Assembly: GCF_013410035.1 (NCBI RefSeq)
Contig: NZ_JACCBW010000002.1
Location: 124,001-188,000, forward strand
Direction of reading: 5' to 3'
Length of the DNA stretch: 64,000 nucleotides
Source of the DNA: Nocardioides cavernae
Lineage (GTDB): Bacteria > Actinomycetota > Actinomycetes > Propionibacteriales > Nocardioidaceae
The notes below the pieces were generated by a model. The model had not been told where the DNA came from. It saw only the letters and a program-made list of their open reading frames with translations, and made no database searches. Numbering within the stretch: position 1 is the stretch's first letter; each line of letters begins with the position of its first letter. A program made the position numbers and the translations under genes. This document shows, piece after piece, positions 51,772-59,717 of the stretch.

Positions 51772-52568
51772 GTCCGCGCCCGGCTGCGGCGTACGCCCCA
51801 CATCGCCAGCAGGGAGAAGATCACGGTCCACGCGAGCACGTTAGCGACCGGGAGCCACAGCGGGTCCTGCTCGCCGGTCGGGAGGTAGCCCGACGTGAGC
51901 GGGAAGTGGGCGAGCGAGGCGTAGCCGTAGAGCGGGGTGAACCGGCCGATGTCGAGCATGATGCCGCTCATCGGCGTGAACAGCCCGCCGAGGAAGGCCA
52001 TGATCACGATGAACCCCGAGGCGATGCCGGCCGCGTTCGCGCCACGGAAGACGAGGCTCACCGCGAGGCCGTAGATGGCGAACAGCGCCGACCCGAGCCA
52101 CACGATGCCCGCGCCCAGCGCCCAGTCGGTCCATGCACCGCGCGCCCCTGTGGCCGCGCCGATCGCGAAGATCAGGCTCACCGGCATGGCGGCGACCACC
52201 ATCGCCAGGCCCGCCTTGGCCACCACGAACGCCAGCGGTCGCATCGGGGTGAGGCCGAGCTGGCGACCCCACCCCATCACCTGCTCGGTGGCCGCGCTGC
52301 CGGCGATGCCCGTGGTCGCCGTCACCGCGCCGTAGCAGGCCATCGAGATCATGATGTACATCGCGACGTTGCCGCTGCCGACCCGGTCGTCGGACCCGAG
52401 GCCGAACACGAGGTACATGAAGGTCGGCAGGCCGACGATGAAGAACATGGCCATCCGGTCGCGCAGCTGGCGGCGCAGGTCGAGCCGGGCGTAGGTCAGC
52501 ATGTCCGGCCTCGGCGCCGTGCGGGCCGCCGCGGCGGTGGTGTCGAGGGGGAGGGAGGCGGCGGTCAT
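51768..52568 (-). CDS. ABC-2 type transporter permease
   Basis: 266 residues with six hydrophobic segments, including FLGGLFTPMSGIMLDIGRFTP typical of ABC-2 drug exporters. It pairs with the ATPase encoded upstream. The start overlaps the ATPase stop (ATGA) and its stop overlaps the kinase start. It likely exports an antimicrobial or lipid; substrate unknown. Confidence 0.88.
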   Translation of the reverse strand: MTAASLPLDTTAAAARTAPRPDMLTYARLDLRRQLRDRMAMFFIVGLPTFMYLVFGLGSDDRVGSGNVAMYIMISMACYGAVTATTGIAGSAATEQVMGWGRQLGLTPMRPLAFVVAKAGLAMVVAAMPVSLIFAIGAATGARGAWTDWALGAGIVWLGSALFAIYGLAVSLVFRGANAAGIASGFIVIMAFLGGLFTPMSGIMLDIGRFTPLYGYASLAHFPLTSGYLPTGEQDPLWLPVANVLAWTVIFSLLAMWGVRRSRART

Positions 52569-53473
52569 CGTGCTGCTCCGATCAGGTCGACGGTGCCCGG
52601 CTTGTCCGGGTTCTCCGGGATCTCCGGGTTCTCCGCGGTGAGCGCGAGGAACGCGGCCTCCAGGCTGGCGGCCGAGACCTCGACGTCGGTGACGCCCAGG
52701 GGCTCGAGCGCGCGGCGCACCTGCGCGAGCCAGGCGGGGTCGATGCCGTCGGCGCCCTCGGCGGAGGCGGGCGGGCGGAAGGTGACGGTGCGACCGCCGT
52801 ACGCCGCGCGCACGTCGGTGGTCGCGGCGTCGTGGACGATCCGGCCGTGGTTCATCAGGACGGTCCGCTCGGCGAACTCGTCGGCCTCGGCGAGGTAGTG
52901 CGTCGCGAACACGATCGTCCGGCCGTGGGCCGCGTCGTCGCGCATCGTCTGCCAGAACTCCTGGCGCGCGCCGACGTCCATGCCGGTGGTCGGCTCGTCG
53001 AGGATGACGAGGTCGGGATCGGGGACGAGCGCGAGGGCGAACTTCAGCCGCTGCTGCTCTCCGCCCGAGCACGCCTCCACCCGGCGTCCGGCGATGTCGC
53101 CGAGGCGGGCGCGGTCGAGCACCGTGCGCACCCGGTCCGTACGCCCGTGCAGCGCGGCGATCGCGCGCACCGTCTCCTCGACCGTGAAGTCGTTGAGCAG
53201 GCCGCCGGTCTGCATCACCGCGGACACGCGGCCCAGGCGTACGGCCTCGGCGGGGGAGGTGCCGTAGACCTCGATCGTGCCGGTGTCCGGGCTGGTGAGC
53301 CCGAGCAGCATGTCGACGGTGGTGGTCTTGCCCGCGCCGTTGGGGCCGAGGAACGCGACGATCTCGCCCGGCGCGATGGTGAGGTCGACGTCGTCGACCG
53401 CGACGACGTCGGTGCCGTCGGAGGACCGGAACGCCTTGCGCAGCCCGGTCGCGTGGATGGCTGGTGTGGTCAT
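52565..53473 (-). CDS. ABC transporter ATP-binding protein
   Basis: 302 residues. Walker A GPNGAGKTT, Q-loop VMQTGG, signature CSGGEQQRL, Walker B LVILDEPTTGMD, and the switch His in ATHYLAEADEFAE. The C-terminal extension contains a short Pro/Glu repeat (PEIPENPDKP). It energises the adjacent ABC-2 permease. First gene of the transporter/two-component operon; the likely operator lies about 45-65 bases upstream of ATG 53473. Confidence 0.92.
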   Translation of the reverse strand: MTTPAIHATGLRKAFRSSDGTDVVAVDDVDLTIAPGEIVAFLGPNGAGKTTTVDMLLGLTSPDTGTIEVYGTSPAEAVRLGRVSAVMQTGGLLNDFTVEETVRAIAALHGRTDRVRTVLDRARLGDIAGRRVEACSGGEQQRLKFALALVPDPDLVILDEPTTGMDVGARQEFWQTMRDDAAHGRTIVFATHYLAEADEFAERTVLMNHGRIVHDAATTDVRAAYGGRTVTFRPPASAEGADGIDPAWLAQVRRALEPLGVTDVEVSAASLEAAFLALTAENPEIPENPDKPGTVDLIGAAR

Positions 53474-53516
53474 GCCCCCAGCGTGGCCGCCCGCGGGGGC
53501 GCGGCCCTCACCGAAG

Positions 53517-53539
53517 TGTCACGACCTCCCCGTGACACC
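53517..53539 (-). promoter_or_regulatory. Inverted repeat upstream of the ABC/two-component operon
   Basis: GTGTCACG (53517-53524) and CGTGACAC (53532-53539) are perfect 8-bp arms with a 7-base spacer, upstream of the ABC ATPase start. Suitable as the binding site of the operon's own NarL-type regulator. Confidence 0.55.
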
Positions 53540-53559
53540 TGTCATCGCGCCGCTGCTGC

Positions 53560-53645
53560 TCCACCATGGGATGCAGACGAATGGGCACTTCCCTCGGTCG
53601 ATTGACCTGGGGAAGTGCCCACTCACCGACATCCCATGGTGGAGC
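53560..53645. repeat. Nested symmetrical inverted repeat F
   Basis: Outer arms CTCCACCATGGGATG (53560-53574) and its exact complement (53631-53645), 15 bp; then 8-base bulges on both sides; inner arms TGGGCACTTCCC (53583-53594) and GGGAAGTGCCCA (53611-53622), 12 bp; then GGTC/GACC. It follows the minus-strand acyl-CoA dehydrogenase stop and may terminate it. Confidence 0.85.
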
Positions 53646-53660
53646 GCCAAGGGCAACGCC

Positions 53661-55535
53661 TCAGAAGGCGCTCTCGTCGAGGTCCATCAGGTCGAGGGTG
53701 ATGCCCTCGGCGATGGCGCGCTCGGAGCTGATCCTCGGGAGGTTGGTCTGGGCGAAGAACTGCGCGGCGAGGACCTTGCCCTCGTAGAACGCCTTGTCCT
53801 TGCCGGAGACCTCGCCGCCGAGCTTGCCCAGTGCCACCTCGGCCTGGCGCAGCAGCAGCCACGCGCAGACGACGTCGCCGAGCACCATCAGCAGGCGCGA
53901 GGTGTTGAGGCCGACCTTGTAGATGTTGCGCTGGTCCTCGGCCGAGGACATGAGGTCGTTGATCATGTGGCCGACGATCGCGTTGGCGTCCTCGAGCGCG
54001 GTGGCGAGCAGGGCCCGCTCGTTCTTGAGGCGACCGTTGCCGGCCTCGGAGGCGATGAAGCCCTCGATCTGCTTCGCGAGGTGGCCGAGCGCCCGACCCT
54101 GGTCCTTGACGATCTTGCGGAAGAAGAAGTCCTGGCCCTGGATCGCGGTCGTGCCCTCGTAGAGGGTGTCGATCTTGGCGTCGCGGACGTACTGCTCGAT
54201 GGGGTACTCCTGCAGGAAGCCGGAGCCGCCGAAGGTCTGCAGCGACTCGGTGCCCAGCAGCACCCACGAGCGCTCGGAGCCGTAGCCCTTGACGATCGGG
54301 AGCAGCAGGTCGTTGACCGCGGCGGCGAGACGGGCCTCGTCGGAGTCGGCGGTGCCGTCGTGCTCGGACACCATGACCTGGTCCTGCCAGGTGGCGGTGT
54401 AGAGAACGAGCGCGCGCATGGCCTCGGCGAACGCCTTCTGCGTCATCAGCGAGCGGCGTACGTCGGGGTGGTGCGTGATCGTCACGCGGGGGGCGGTCTT
54501 GTCGGCGGCCTGGGTGAGGTCGGCGCCCTGGACGCGCTCCTTGGCGAACTCGAGCGCGTTGAGGTAGCCGGTCGAGAGCGTCGCGATGGCCTTGGTGCCG
54601 ACCATCATGCGGGCGTTCTCGATGACCTGGAACATCTGGGCGATGCCGTCGTGGACCTCGCCGAGGAGCCAGCCCCTCGCGGGCTCGCCGCCGCCGACCT
54701 GGGGGTCGCCGAAGGTGACCTCGCAGGTGTTGGAGACCTTGATGCCCATCTTGTGCTCGACGTTGGTGACGTAGACGCCGTTGCGCTCGCCGGTCAGCTC
54801 GCCGGTCTCGTGGTCGAAGTGGTGCTCGGGCATCCAGAAGAGCGAGAGGCCCTTGGTGCCGGGGCCACCGGCGCCCTCGACGCCCTCGGGGCGCGCGAGG
54901 ACGAGGTGCATGATGTTCTCGCTCATGTCGTGGGTGGCGCTGGTGATGAAGCGCTTGACGCCCGTGATGTTCCACGAGCCGTCGTCGTTGGGCGTGGCCT
55001 TGGCGCGGCCCGCGCCCACGTCGGAACCGGCGTCGGGCTCGGTCAGCACCATGGTGCAGCCCCACTGCCGGTCGACCATGTGCTGCGCGACGGTCTTGTC
55101 GCGGTCGTTGCCGTTGCGGTGCACGATGTTGGCGAAGGCGGGACCGGCGGCGTACATCCACACGGGGGCGTTGGCGCCGAGCACCATCTCGCCCAGCGCC
55201 CAGATCAGCGACGACGGGGCCGGGGTGCCGCCCATCTCCTCGAGGACCTGCAGCCGCCAGAACTCGGAGTCCATCCAAGCCTGGTAGCTCGTCTTGAACG
55301 ACTCGGGGACCGGGGCGGTGTGGGTCGCGGGGTCGAAGACCGGCGGGTTGCGGTCGCTGTCCTCGTAGGACGCGGCGAGGTCCTCGCGGGAGAGCCGCTC
55401 GACCTCGCGGAGGATCTCGCGGGCGCTGTCGGCGTCGATCTCGCCGAACGGGCCGGTGCCGAGCACCTCGTCCCGGCCGAGCACCTCGAAGAGGTTGAAC
55501 TCGATGTCGCGGAGGTTGGTCTTGTAGTGGCTCAC
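53661..55535 (-). CDS. Acyl-CoA dehydrogenase, long FadE5-like type
   Basis: 624 residues. The start [19 protein letters not shown] matches the FadE5-like N-terminus, which sets GTG 55535 rather than 55544. The dehydrogenase core has [19 protein letters not shown] and VERPSVE-like FAD motifs, [13 protein letters not shown] near the catalytic region, and an extra C-terminal domain of about 150 residues. It oxidises acyl-CoA to enoyl-CoA in beta-oxidation, in the cytoplasm. A palindrome over its promoter suggests control by a TetR-type fatty-acid regulator. Confidence 0.85.
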   Translation of the reverse strand: MSHYKTNLRDIEFNLFEVLGRDEVLGTGPFGEIDADSAREILREVERLSREDLAASYEDSDRNPPVFDPATHTAPVPESFKTSYQAWMDSEFWRLQVLEEMGGTPAPSSLIWALGEMVLGANAPVWMYAAGPAFANIVHRNGNDRDKTVAQHMVDRQWGCTMVLTEPDAGSDVGAGRAKATPNDDGSWNITGVKRFITSATHDMSENIMHLVLARPEGVEGAGGPGTKGLSLFWMPEHHFDHETGELTGERNGVYVTNVEHKMGIKVSNTCEVTFGDPQVGGGEPARGWLLGEVHDGIAQMFQVIENARMMVGTKAIATLSTGYLNALEFAKERVQGADLTQAADKTAPRVTITHHPDVRRSLMTQKAFAEAMRALVLYTATWQDQVMVSEHDGTADSDEARLAAAVNDLLLPIVKGYGSERSWVLLGTESLQTFGGSGFLQEYPIEQYVRDAKIDTLYEGTTAIQGQDFFFRKIVKDQGRALGHLAKQIEGFIASEAGNGRLKNERALLATALEDANAIVGHMINDLMSSAEDQRNIYKVGLNTSRLLMVLGDVVCAWLLLRQAEVALGKLGGEVSGKDKAFYEGKVLAAQFFAQTNLPRISSERAIAEGITLDLMDLDESAF

Positions 55536-55583
55536 AGCTTCCACCTGTTCCGTGTGCGGGGCGGTCTCGGGGGTGAGGGCTAC

Positions 55584-55599
55584 TGAGTAGTTCTACTCA
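55584..55599 (-). promoter_or_regulatory. Operator palindrome TGAGTAG-TT-CTACTCA upstream of the acyl-CoA dehydrogenase
   Basis: Perfect 7-bp arms with a TT centre, about 50 bases upstream of GTG 55535. The adjoining TTACCGGTGAGTA (minus strand) resembles operators described before other actinobacterial fad genes. Confidence 0.5.
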
Positions 55600-55710
55600 C
55601 CGGTAACTAAAGGATGCCTCGCGTTCGGCGCGCACGCAACACGAACGCCGTATCTCGCGGGTCACAACCGCCCCGCGAGGTGATCGGGCACGCCGTCCAG
55701 TGTGTCGGTT

Positions 55711-55754
55711 TTGTCTATCACCGAAAGTATGTCTAGTCTTTCACCCGACATACC
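55711..55754 (+). promoter_or_regulatory. Promoter and candidate Rrf2 operator before the TauE/SafE gene
   Basis: -35 TTGTCT (55711), 17-base spacer, -10 TAGTCT (55734). GTATGTC (55727-55733) and GACATAC (55747-55753) form a 7-bp inverted repeat over the -10 and start site. CCGACATACC (55745) resembles CCGACATATC before the downstream regulator. Confidence 0.5.
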
Positions 55755-55813
55755 GCAGTCGCACGACATCGAGCCGTGCGGCCGTCGGACAGGAACCCGG
55801 AAGGACCCCCGCA

Positions 55814-56716
55814 ATGCGCAAGCTCATCGTTCTCGGTGTCGTGGGCCTCATCGCCCAGCTCATCGACGGATCCCTGGGCATGGCCTATGGCGTCACGTCC
55901 TCGACCCTGTTGCTGGCCGCCGGTGTCGCGCCGGCCGCCGCCTCGGCCGCCGTCCACTTCTCCGAGCTTGGCACGTCGCTCGTCTCCGGCGCCTCGCACC
56001 ACAAGTTCGGCAACGTCGACTGGCGCACCGTCTCGATCCTCGCGGTTCCCGGCTTCGTCGGCGCCTTCCTCGGCGCGACCCTGCTGTCCAACATGGACGC
56101 CGCGGTCGCCAAGCCGGTCGTCGCCGTGATCCTGCTCAGCCTCGGTTTCTACGTCGTCTACCGCTTCCTCCGCCTCGGCGGCGAGCGCCCGACCTTCAAG
56201 GGCCACCCGTCGGCCGCCTTCCTCGCTCCGATGGGCCTCGTCGCCGGCACGCTCGACGCCGTCGGTGGCGGTGGCTGGGGCCCCGTCGGCACGACCTCGC
56301 TGCTCTCGAGCGGTCGCCTCGAGCCCCGCAAGGTCGTCGGCTCGATCGACACCTCCGAGTTCGTCGTCGCCGTCGGCGCCTCGCTCGGCTTCCTCTTCGG
56401 GCTCGGCTCCGCCGGGATCAACTGGGGCTACGCCGGCGCGCTGCTGGCCGGTGGCGTGATCGCCGCCCCGATCGCGGCCTGGCTCGTCAAGCACCTCGCC
56501 GCCCGCGTCCTCGGTGTGGCCGCTGGTGGCCTGATCATCCTGACCAACTCCAAGACCCTCCTCGAGGCCGTCGGCGTCCCGGGTGTCGGCATCGCCGTCG
56601 CGGCCGCCGCGATCTTCGTGCTCTGGATCTCCGGCATCGTCTGGGCCGTCAAGCAGGAGCGCCTGTCCAAGGTGCTGCGCCGCGACGAGCCCGAGCTGGA
56701 GACGGCCACCGCCTGA
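55814..56716 (+). CDS. TauE/SafE-family sulfite/anion exporter
   Basis: 300 residues with about eight membrane segments and glycine-rich ends (LGMAYGVTSST, VGGGGWGPVGTTSLL). The family moves sulfite, sulfonates or related anions across the cytoplasmic membrane. It sits next to an Rrf2-type regulator, which in related cases (CymR) controls sulfur metabolism. ATG 55814 was chosen because GGAAGGA precedes it; an upstream start is possible. Export direction is not provable. Confidence 0.82.
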   Translation: MRKLIVLGVVGLIAQLIDGSLGMAYGVTSSTLLLAAGVAPAAASAAVHFSELGTSLVSGASHHKFGNVDWRTVSILAVPGFVGAFLGATLLSNMDAAVAKPVVAVILLSLGFYVVYRFLRLGGERPTFKGHPSAAFLAPMGLVAGTLDAVGGGGWGPVGTTSLLSSGRLEPRKVVGSIDTSEFVVAVGASLGFLFGLGSAGINWGYAGALLAGGVIAAPIAAWLVKHLAARVLGVAAGGLIILTNSKTLLEAVGVPGVGIAVAAAAIFVLWISGIVWAVKQERLSKVLRRDEPELETATA

Positions 56717-56811
56717 CCTCCACCCGCACCCCCGGCGTACGCCGTCGCTCCCACCCCGGGCGCGACGGCGTACGCGTGCGCACGGGTGGCACGCCAAGAG
56801 CAGTGTCTCTG

Positions 56812-56830
56812 CCGACATATCTGACAAACT
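56812..56830 (+). promoter_or_regulatory. Candidate operator/-10 region of the Rrf2 gene
   Basis: CCGACATATC (56812-56821) resembles CCGACATACC before the TauE gene, and CAAACT (56825-56830) ends 6 bases before ATG 56837, a possible leaderless -10. Suggests autoregulation. Confidence 0.45.
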
Positions 56831-56836
56831 GCACTC

Positions 56837-57295
56837 ATGCGCGTCTCCGCCAAAGCCGACTACGCCCTCCGGGCCCTGATCGAGATCGCGGTGCGCGCGG
56901 ACGGGGCTGCCGTCAGCGCGGAGCAGCTCGGCAAGGCCCAGGGGATCCCGCACGGTTTCCTCCAGGCCATCCTCGCCGACCTCCGCCGCGCCGACGTCGT
57001 GGTGTCCCAGCGTGGGCAGTCGGGCGGGTGGCGGTTCGCCCGCAAGCCCGAGACGGTCACCGTCGCCGACGTGATCCGGGCCGTCGACGGCCCGCTCGTC
57101 TCGGTCTACGGCCTGCGCCCCGAGGCGGTCGAGTACGACGACTCGGCCCAGGTCCTGCAGCACGTCTGGATCGCGGCGCGCAGCTCGCTGCGCGGCGTCT
57201 TCGAGCAGGTCACCATCCAGGACCTCGCCGACAGCAGGCTCCCGAAGAGCATCGCCGCCCTCACCGAGGACGACGACGCCTGGCAGCCCCACTGA
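56837..57295 (+). CDS. Rrf2-family transcriptional regulator without cysteines
   Basis: 152 residues. The N-terminal winged helix (MRVSAKADYALRALIEIA, then AEQLGKAQGIPHGFLQAIL and GQSGGWRFAR) is characteristic. None of the three cysteines that hold a Fe-S cluster in IscR/NsrR is present, so it is not an iron-sulfur sensor of that kind; a CymR-like protein-ligand mode is possible (inference). It follows the TauE gene and shares a candidate operator with it. It converges on the 57395 gene across a double hairpin. Confidence 0.82.
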   Translation: MRVSAKADYALRALIEIAVRADGAAVSAEQLGKAQGIPHGFLQAILADLRRADVVVSQRGQSGGWRFARKPETVTVADVIRAVDGPLVSVYGLRPEAVEYDDSAQVLQHVWIAARSSLRGVFEQVTIQDLADSRLPKSIAALTEDDDAWQPH

Positions 57296-57326
57296 CGCTC
57301 GCGGAGCTCTGCACCCGAGCTACGTG

Positions 57327-57384
57327 CTCCGGGGTCGAGATCTCTATCTCGAAGCAGGAGAGTCACCGGACATCCGGTGACTCC
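57327..57384. terminator. Two tandem hairpins between convergent genes
   Basis: First: TCGAGAT (57335-57341) / ATCTCGA (57346-57352), enclosed by CTCC (57327) and GGAG (57357) with 4-base bulges on each side. Second: GGAGTCACCGGA / TCCGGTGACTCC (57359-57370, 57373-57384), 12 perfect pairs with a CA loop. Likely a bidirectional terminator. Confidence 0.6.
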
Positions 57385-57394
57385 AGCCGCCCCC

Positions 57395-57931
57395 TCAGGC
57401 GGCCAGCCGCCGCCCCACCTTCCGCCGCCGCTTCCCGACCTTGGCGAGCCGCCTGTCGAGGCGCGCCTCCTCCTCCATCAGCGCGATCCGAGCGACCTGG
57501 GCCGCGAGCTGGTCGTCGGCGAGGTGCGCGGGCAGCAGGTGGATCCGCTCGTCCTTCACCAGGGCCGTCCAAGCCACCGGTGGCGCGGCGGTGAAGCCGC
57601 TCGTCACGACGAGGACGACCGTGAAGTCGGCGAGCCCGTCCAGGGCGAGCGCCGCCTGCTCGGGCGTCGCTCCGACGAAGCCCGGCATGCTCACGAAGCA
57701 GTCCGAGCGCGCCTTCCACGCCCGGCGGCAGACCCGTGCCCACGCGCCCTCGACCTCCTTGCGCCGCAGGCCGCGGGCCTTGTGGGTGCGCAGGATCTCG
57801 ACCTCCGCGTGCGCGAGGACGTCCGCGTCGACGTCGGGCACCGTGACACCCCCGAGCTCGAGGACCTCGGTCATCGCGGACAGGTCGACCGTCTCGGGAC
57901 CGACGTGGAGCAGGAACAGTCGCTTGGCCAT
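57395..57931 (-). CDS. Hypothetical protein, degenerate sulfotransferase-like
   Basis: 178 residues. The start KRLFLLHVGP resembles the first strand of sulfotransferases (LHVGLPKTGTT), but the PAPS-binding KTGTT loop is absent. Later parts (GATPEQAALALDGLADFTVVLVVT, VAWTALVKDERIHLLP) fit the same family of actinobacterial sulfotransferase-related proteins. It may be a non-catalytic relative. Basic C-terminus (KVGKRRRKVGRRLAA). Not recognised with certainty. Confidence 0.45.
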   Translation of the reverse strand: MAKRLFLLHVGPETVDLSAMTEVLELGGVTVPDVDADVLAHAEVEILRTHKARGLRRKEVEGAWARVCRRAWKARSDCFVSMPGFVGATPEQAALALDGLADFTVVLVVTSGFTAAPPVAWTALVKDERIHLLPAHLADDQLAAQVARIALMEEEARLDRRLAKVGKRRRKVGRRLAA

Positions 57932-58001
57932 GGCGCCCAGCCTCGACCGGCGGGGCGTCGTCGGCGTGAACGCGACCCGACGCCGACGGGAACTCTGACC
58001 C

Positions 58002-58634
58002 TCAGTCGACGGGCACCGCTCGCAGCCACGTCACCAACGGCCTGAGCGAGCGCCAGTCCTCGCGCACCCGGTCGACGAGCCCGGCGCCGATCGCGTCGGA
58101 CTCGAAGCCGTACGACCGGCCGACGAACAGCTGCTTGTGCCGCAGCAGGTGGATGCGCGGGTGGTCGGCGCCGTAGCCGCGCGGCGAGGTCTTGAGCTGC
58201 TCCCCGCCGACCTCGAAGCCCTCCTTCTCGAGTTTCCTGAGCAGCCGGTCGAGCGCCTTGCCCGTCGTGTCCGCGGCCATTGCCTCGCGGATCGCGGCGA
58301 GGCGCCTGCCGTCGGCGTCGTAGAAGCCGCTCCCGACGCGGGTGCCGCGCGGGGAGATCTCGAAGTACCACCCCGTGGCCGGGCCGGCGGCGACGAACGC
58401 GCCCTGGTGCGTCTTGTACGGCGTCTTGTCCTTCGCGAACCGCACGTCGCGGTAGGGACGGAACACCTTCGCGCTGCCGAACTCCGGCTCGAGCTCGGCC
58501 ATCAACGCCTTCATCGGCGACTCGACCGACTCCTTGTAGACCTGTCGGTGGCCTTCCCAGAAGGACTTGGTGTTGTCCATCTCGAGGTCGTCGTAGAAGT
58601 CCAGCGCGGCGACGGGGAATCCGGTGAAGCTCAC
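58002..58634 (-). CDS. DUF2461 domain protein
   Basis: 210 residues, the typical length, with the pattern FYDDLEMDNTKSFWEGHRQVYKE, FRPYRDVRFAKDKTPYKTHQGA and GWYFEISPRGTRVGSGFY. The family is conserved in bacteria and fungi but its biochemistry is unknown. GTG 58634 overlaps the upstream lipoprotein stop (GTGA) and has its own TAGCGT -10. The gene may thus be both coupled and independently transcribed. Confidence 0.88.
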   Translation of the reverse strand: MSFTGFPVAALDFYDDLEMDNTKSFWEGHRQVYKESVESPMKALMAELEPEFGSAKVFRPYRDVRFAKDKTPYKTHQGAFVAAGPATGWYFEISPRGTRVGSGFYDADGRRLAAIREAMAADTTGKALDRLLRKLEKEGFEVGGEQLKTSPRGYGADHPRIHLLRHKQLFVGRSYGFESDAIGAGLVDRVREDWRSLRPLVTWLRAVPVD

Positions 58635-59716
58635 TCCCCGACGCTAGCCCACACCTGCTCGTCGCCCTGCTCGCCGAAGGACGAGAGCGTGAGCACGCCG
58701 GCGGCGCAGGCCGGCTCGCCGAGGAAGGCGTTGCCGACGGAGGCGGACTCGTACGCGACCTCGAGGGTGTGCCCGGCCGTCCAGCGCATGAGGCGGGCGG
58801 GCTCACCGGACGACTGGGGGTCGCGGACGAAGAACACCGAGTCACCGCAGGGCGTCAGGCTGCCGGTCGTGCCCGGGCCGAGGTCCAGGAAGCCGCCGCG
58901 GGCCGAGGCGTAGAAGTGGGCCTCCTCCTGCCGCTTCGCTTCAGGCACCTCGGACCAGACGTAGCCGTCGTACGCCGCCGCGACGTCCCATGCGAGGCAC
59001 GCGGTCGGCCCCTCGACGGGCTGCGGCACCCCGCTGCCGTCGAGGAGGTTGGCCGTGCGGCAGGCCACGGGCCGGGCGTCGTCGAACGTCATGATGCCGA
59101 CGCCGAGGTCGCTCGCGGAGAGGCCGGAGAACCCGCTGCGCCTCGGCGCGCACCACCCGTCCTCGCCGTTGCGGTCCGCGAGGGCGCCGGTGGCGAGGCA
59201 GTACGCCCGCCCGTCGCCGTACGTCGGGTAGTAGAGGTCGCCCCCGGTGAGGGCCCACGAGCCCCCGCTGGCCGGTGGCGGGCCGGCGAGCGTGCTCGTC
59301 TCGCCGGTCGCGAGGTCGACCACCTCCGCGATGCTCGGCTCCCTCTCCGCCTCGTCCTGCCGCACGACGACCGCCCAGTCCTCGCTCATCACGAAGGTGG
59401 AGATCGTGCGACCGGCGCCCGCGCTGATGCTGACCTCCCCGTCGTCACCGGCGAGGACGACCCTGCCCCCGCCCTGCTCCGTCATCGCCGTCCACTCCGG
59501 TCCGCGGACGTACGGCGTCCCGGCCGCGTGGCCCGTGTCGGCCCAGTCGAGCAGGGCGTCCGTCGGCTCGACGACGGTCGGGGCCTCCCGGGGGCCGCCG
59601 GACGGACCCTCGCCGGACTGCTGGCCGGACCGCTGCTCGGGAGCGGGGTCGCCGGCCCCGCCGCAGCCCGCCAGCGCGAGGACCAGCGCCAGCGCGACCG
59701 GCGTACCCGCACGCAC
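58631..59716 (-). CDS. Hypothetical lipoprotein
   Basis: 361 residues. Lipobox LALAGC follows a short signal from GTG 59716. After a Gln/Ser/Gly-rich linker the body shows beta-propeller-like blades (GRVVLAGDDGEVSIS, GSWALTGGDLYYP, DSVFFVRDP) and several paired Cys. No family recognised. One base separates its start from the stop of the upstream C39 peptidase gene, so both are probably exported together to the envelope. Confidence 0.6.
   Translation of the reverse strand: MRAGTPVALALVLALAGCGGAGDPAPEQRSGQQSGEGPSGGPREAPTVVEPTDALLDWADTGHAAGTPYVRGPEWTAMTEQGGGRVVLAGDDGEVSISAGAGRTISTFVMSEDWAVVVRQDEAEREPSIAEVVDLATGETSTLAGPPPASGGSWALTGGDLYYPTYGDGRAYCLATGALADRNGEDGWCAPRRSGFSGLSASDLGVGIMTFDDARPVACRTANLLDGSGVPQPVEGPTACLAWDVAAAYDGYVWSEVPEAKRQEEAHFYASARGGFLDLGPGTTGSLTPCGDSVFFVRDPQSSGEPARLMRWTAGHTLEVAYESASVGNAFLGEPACAAGVLTLSSFGEQGDEQVWASVGE
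58641..58646 (-). promoter_or_regulatory. Leaderless -10 box TAGCGT inside the lipoprotein gene
   Basis: On the minus strand TAGCGT ends 6 bases before GTG 58634. Confidence 0.5.
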
Positions 59717-59717
59717 G

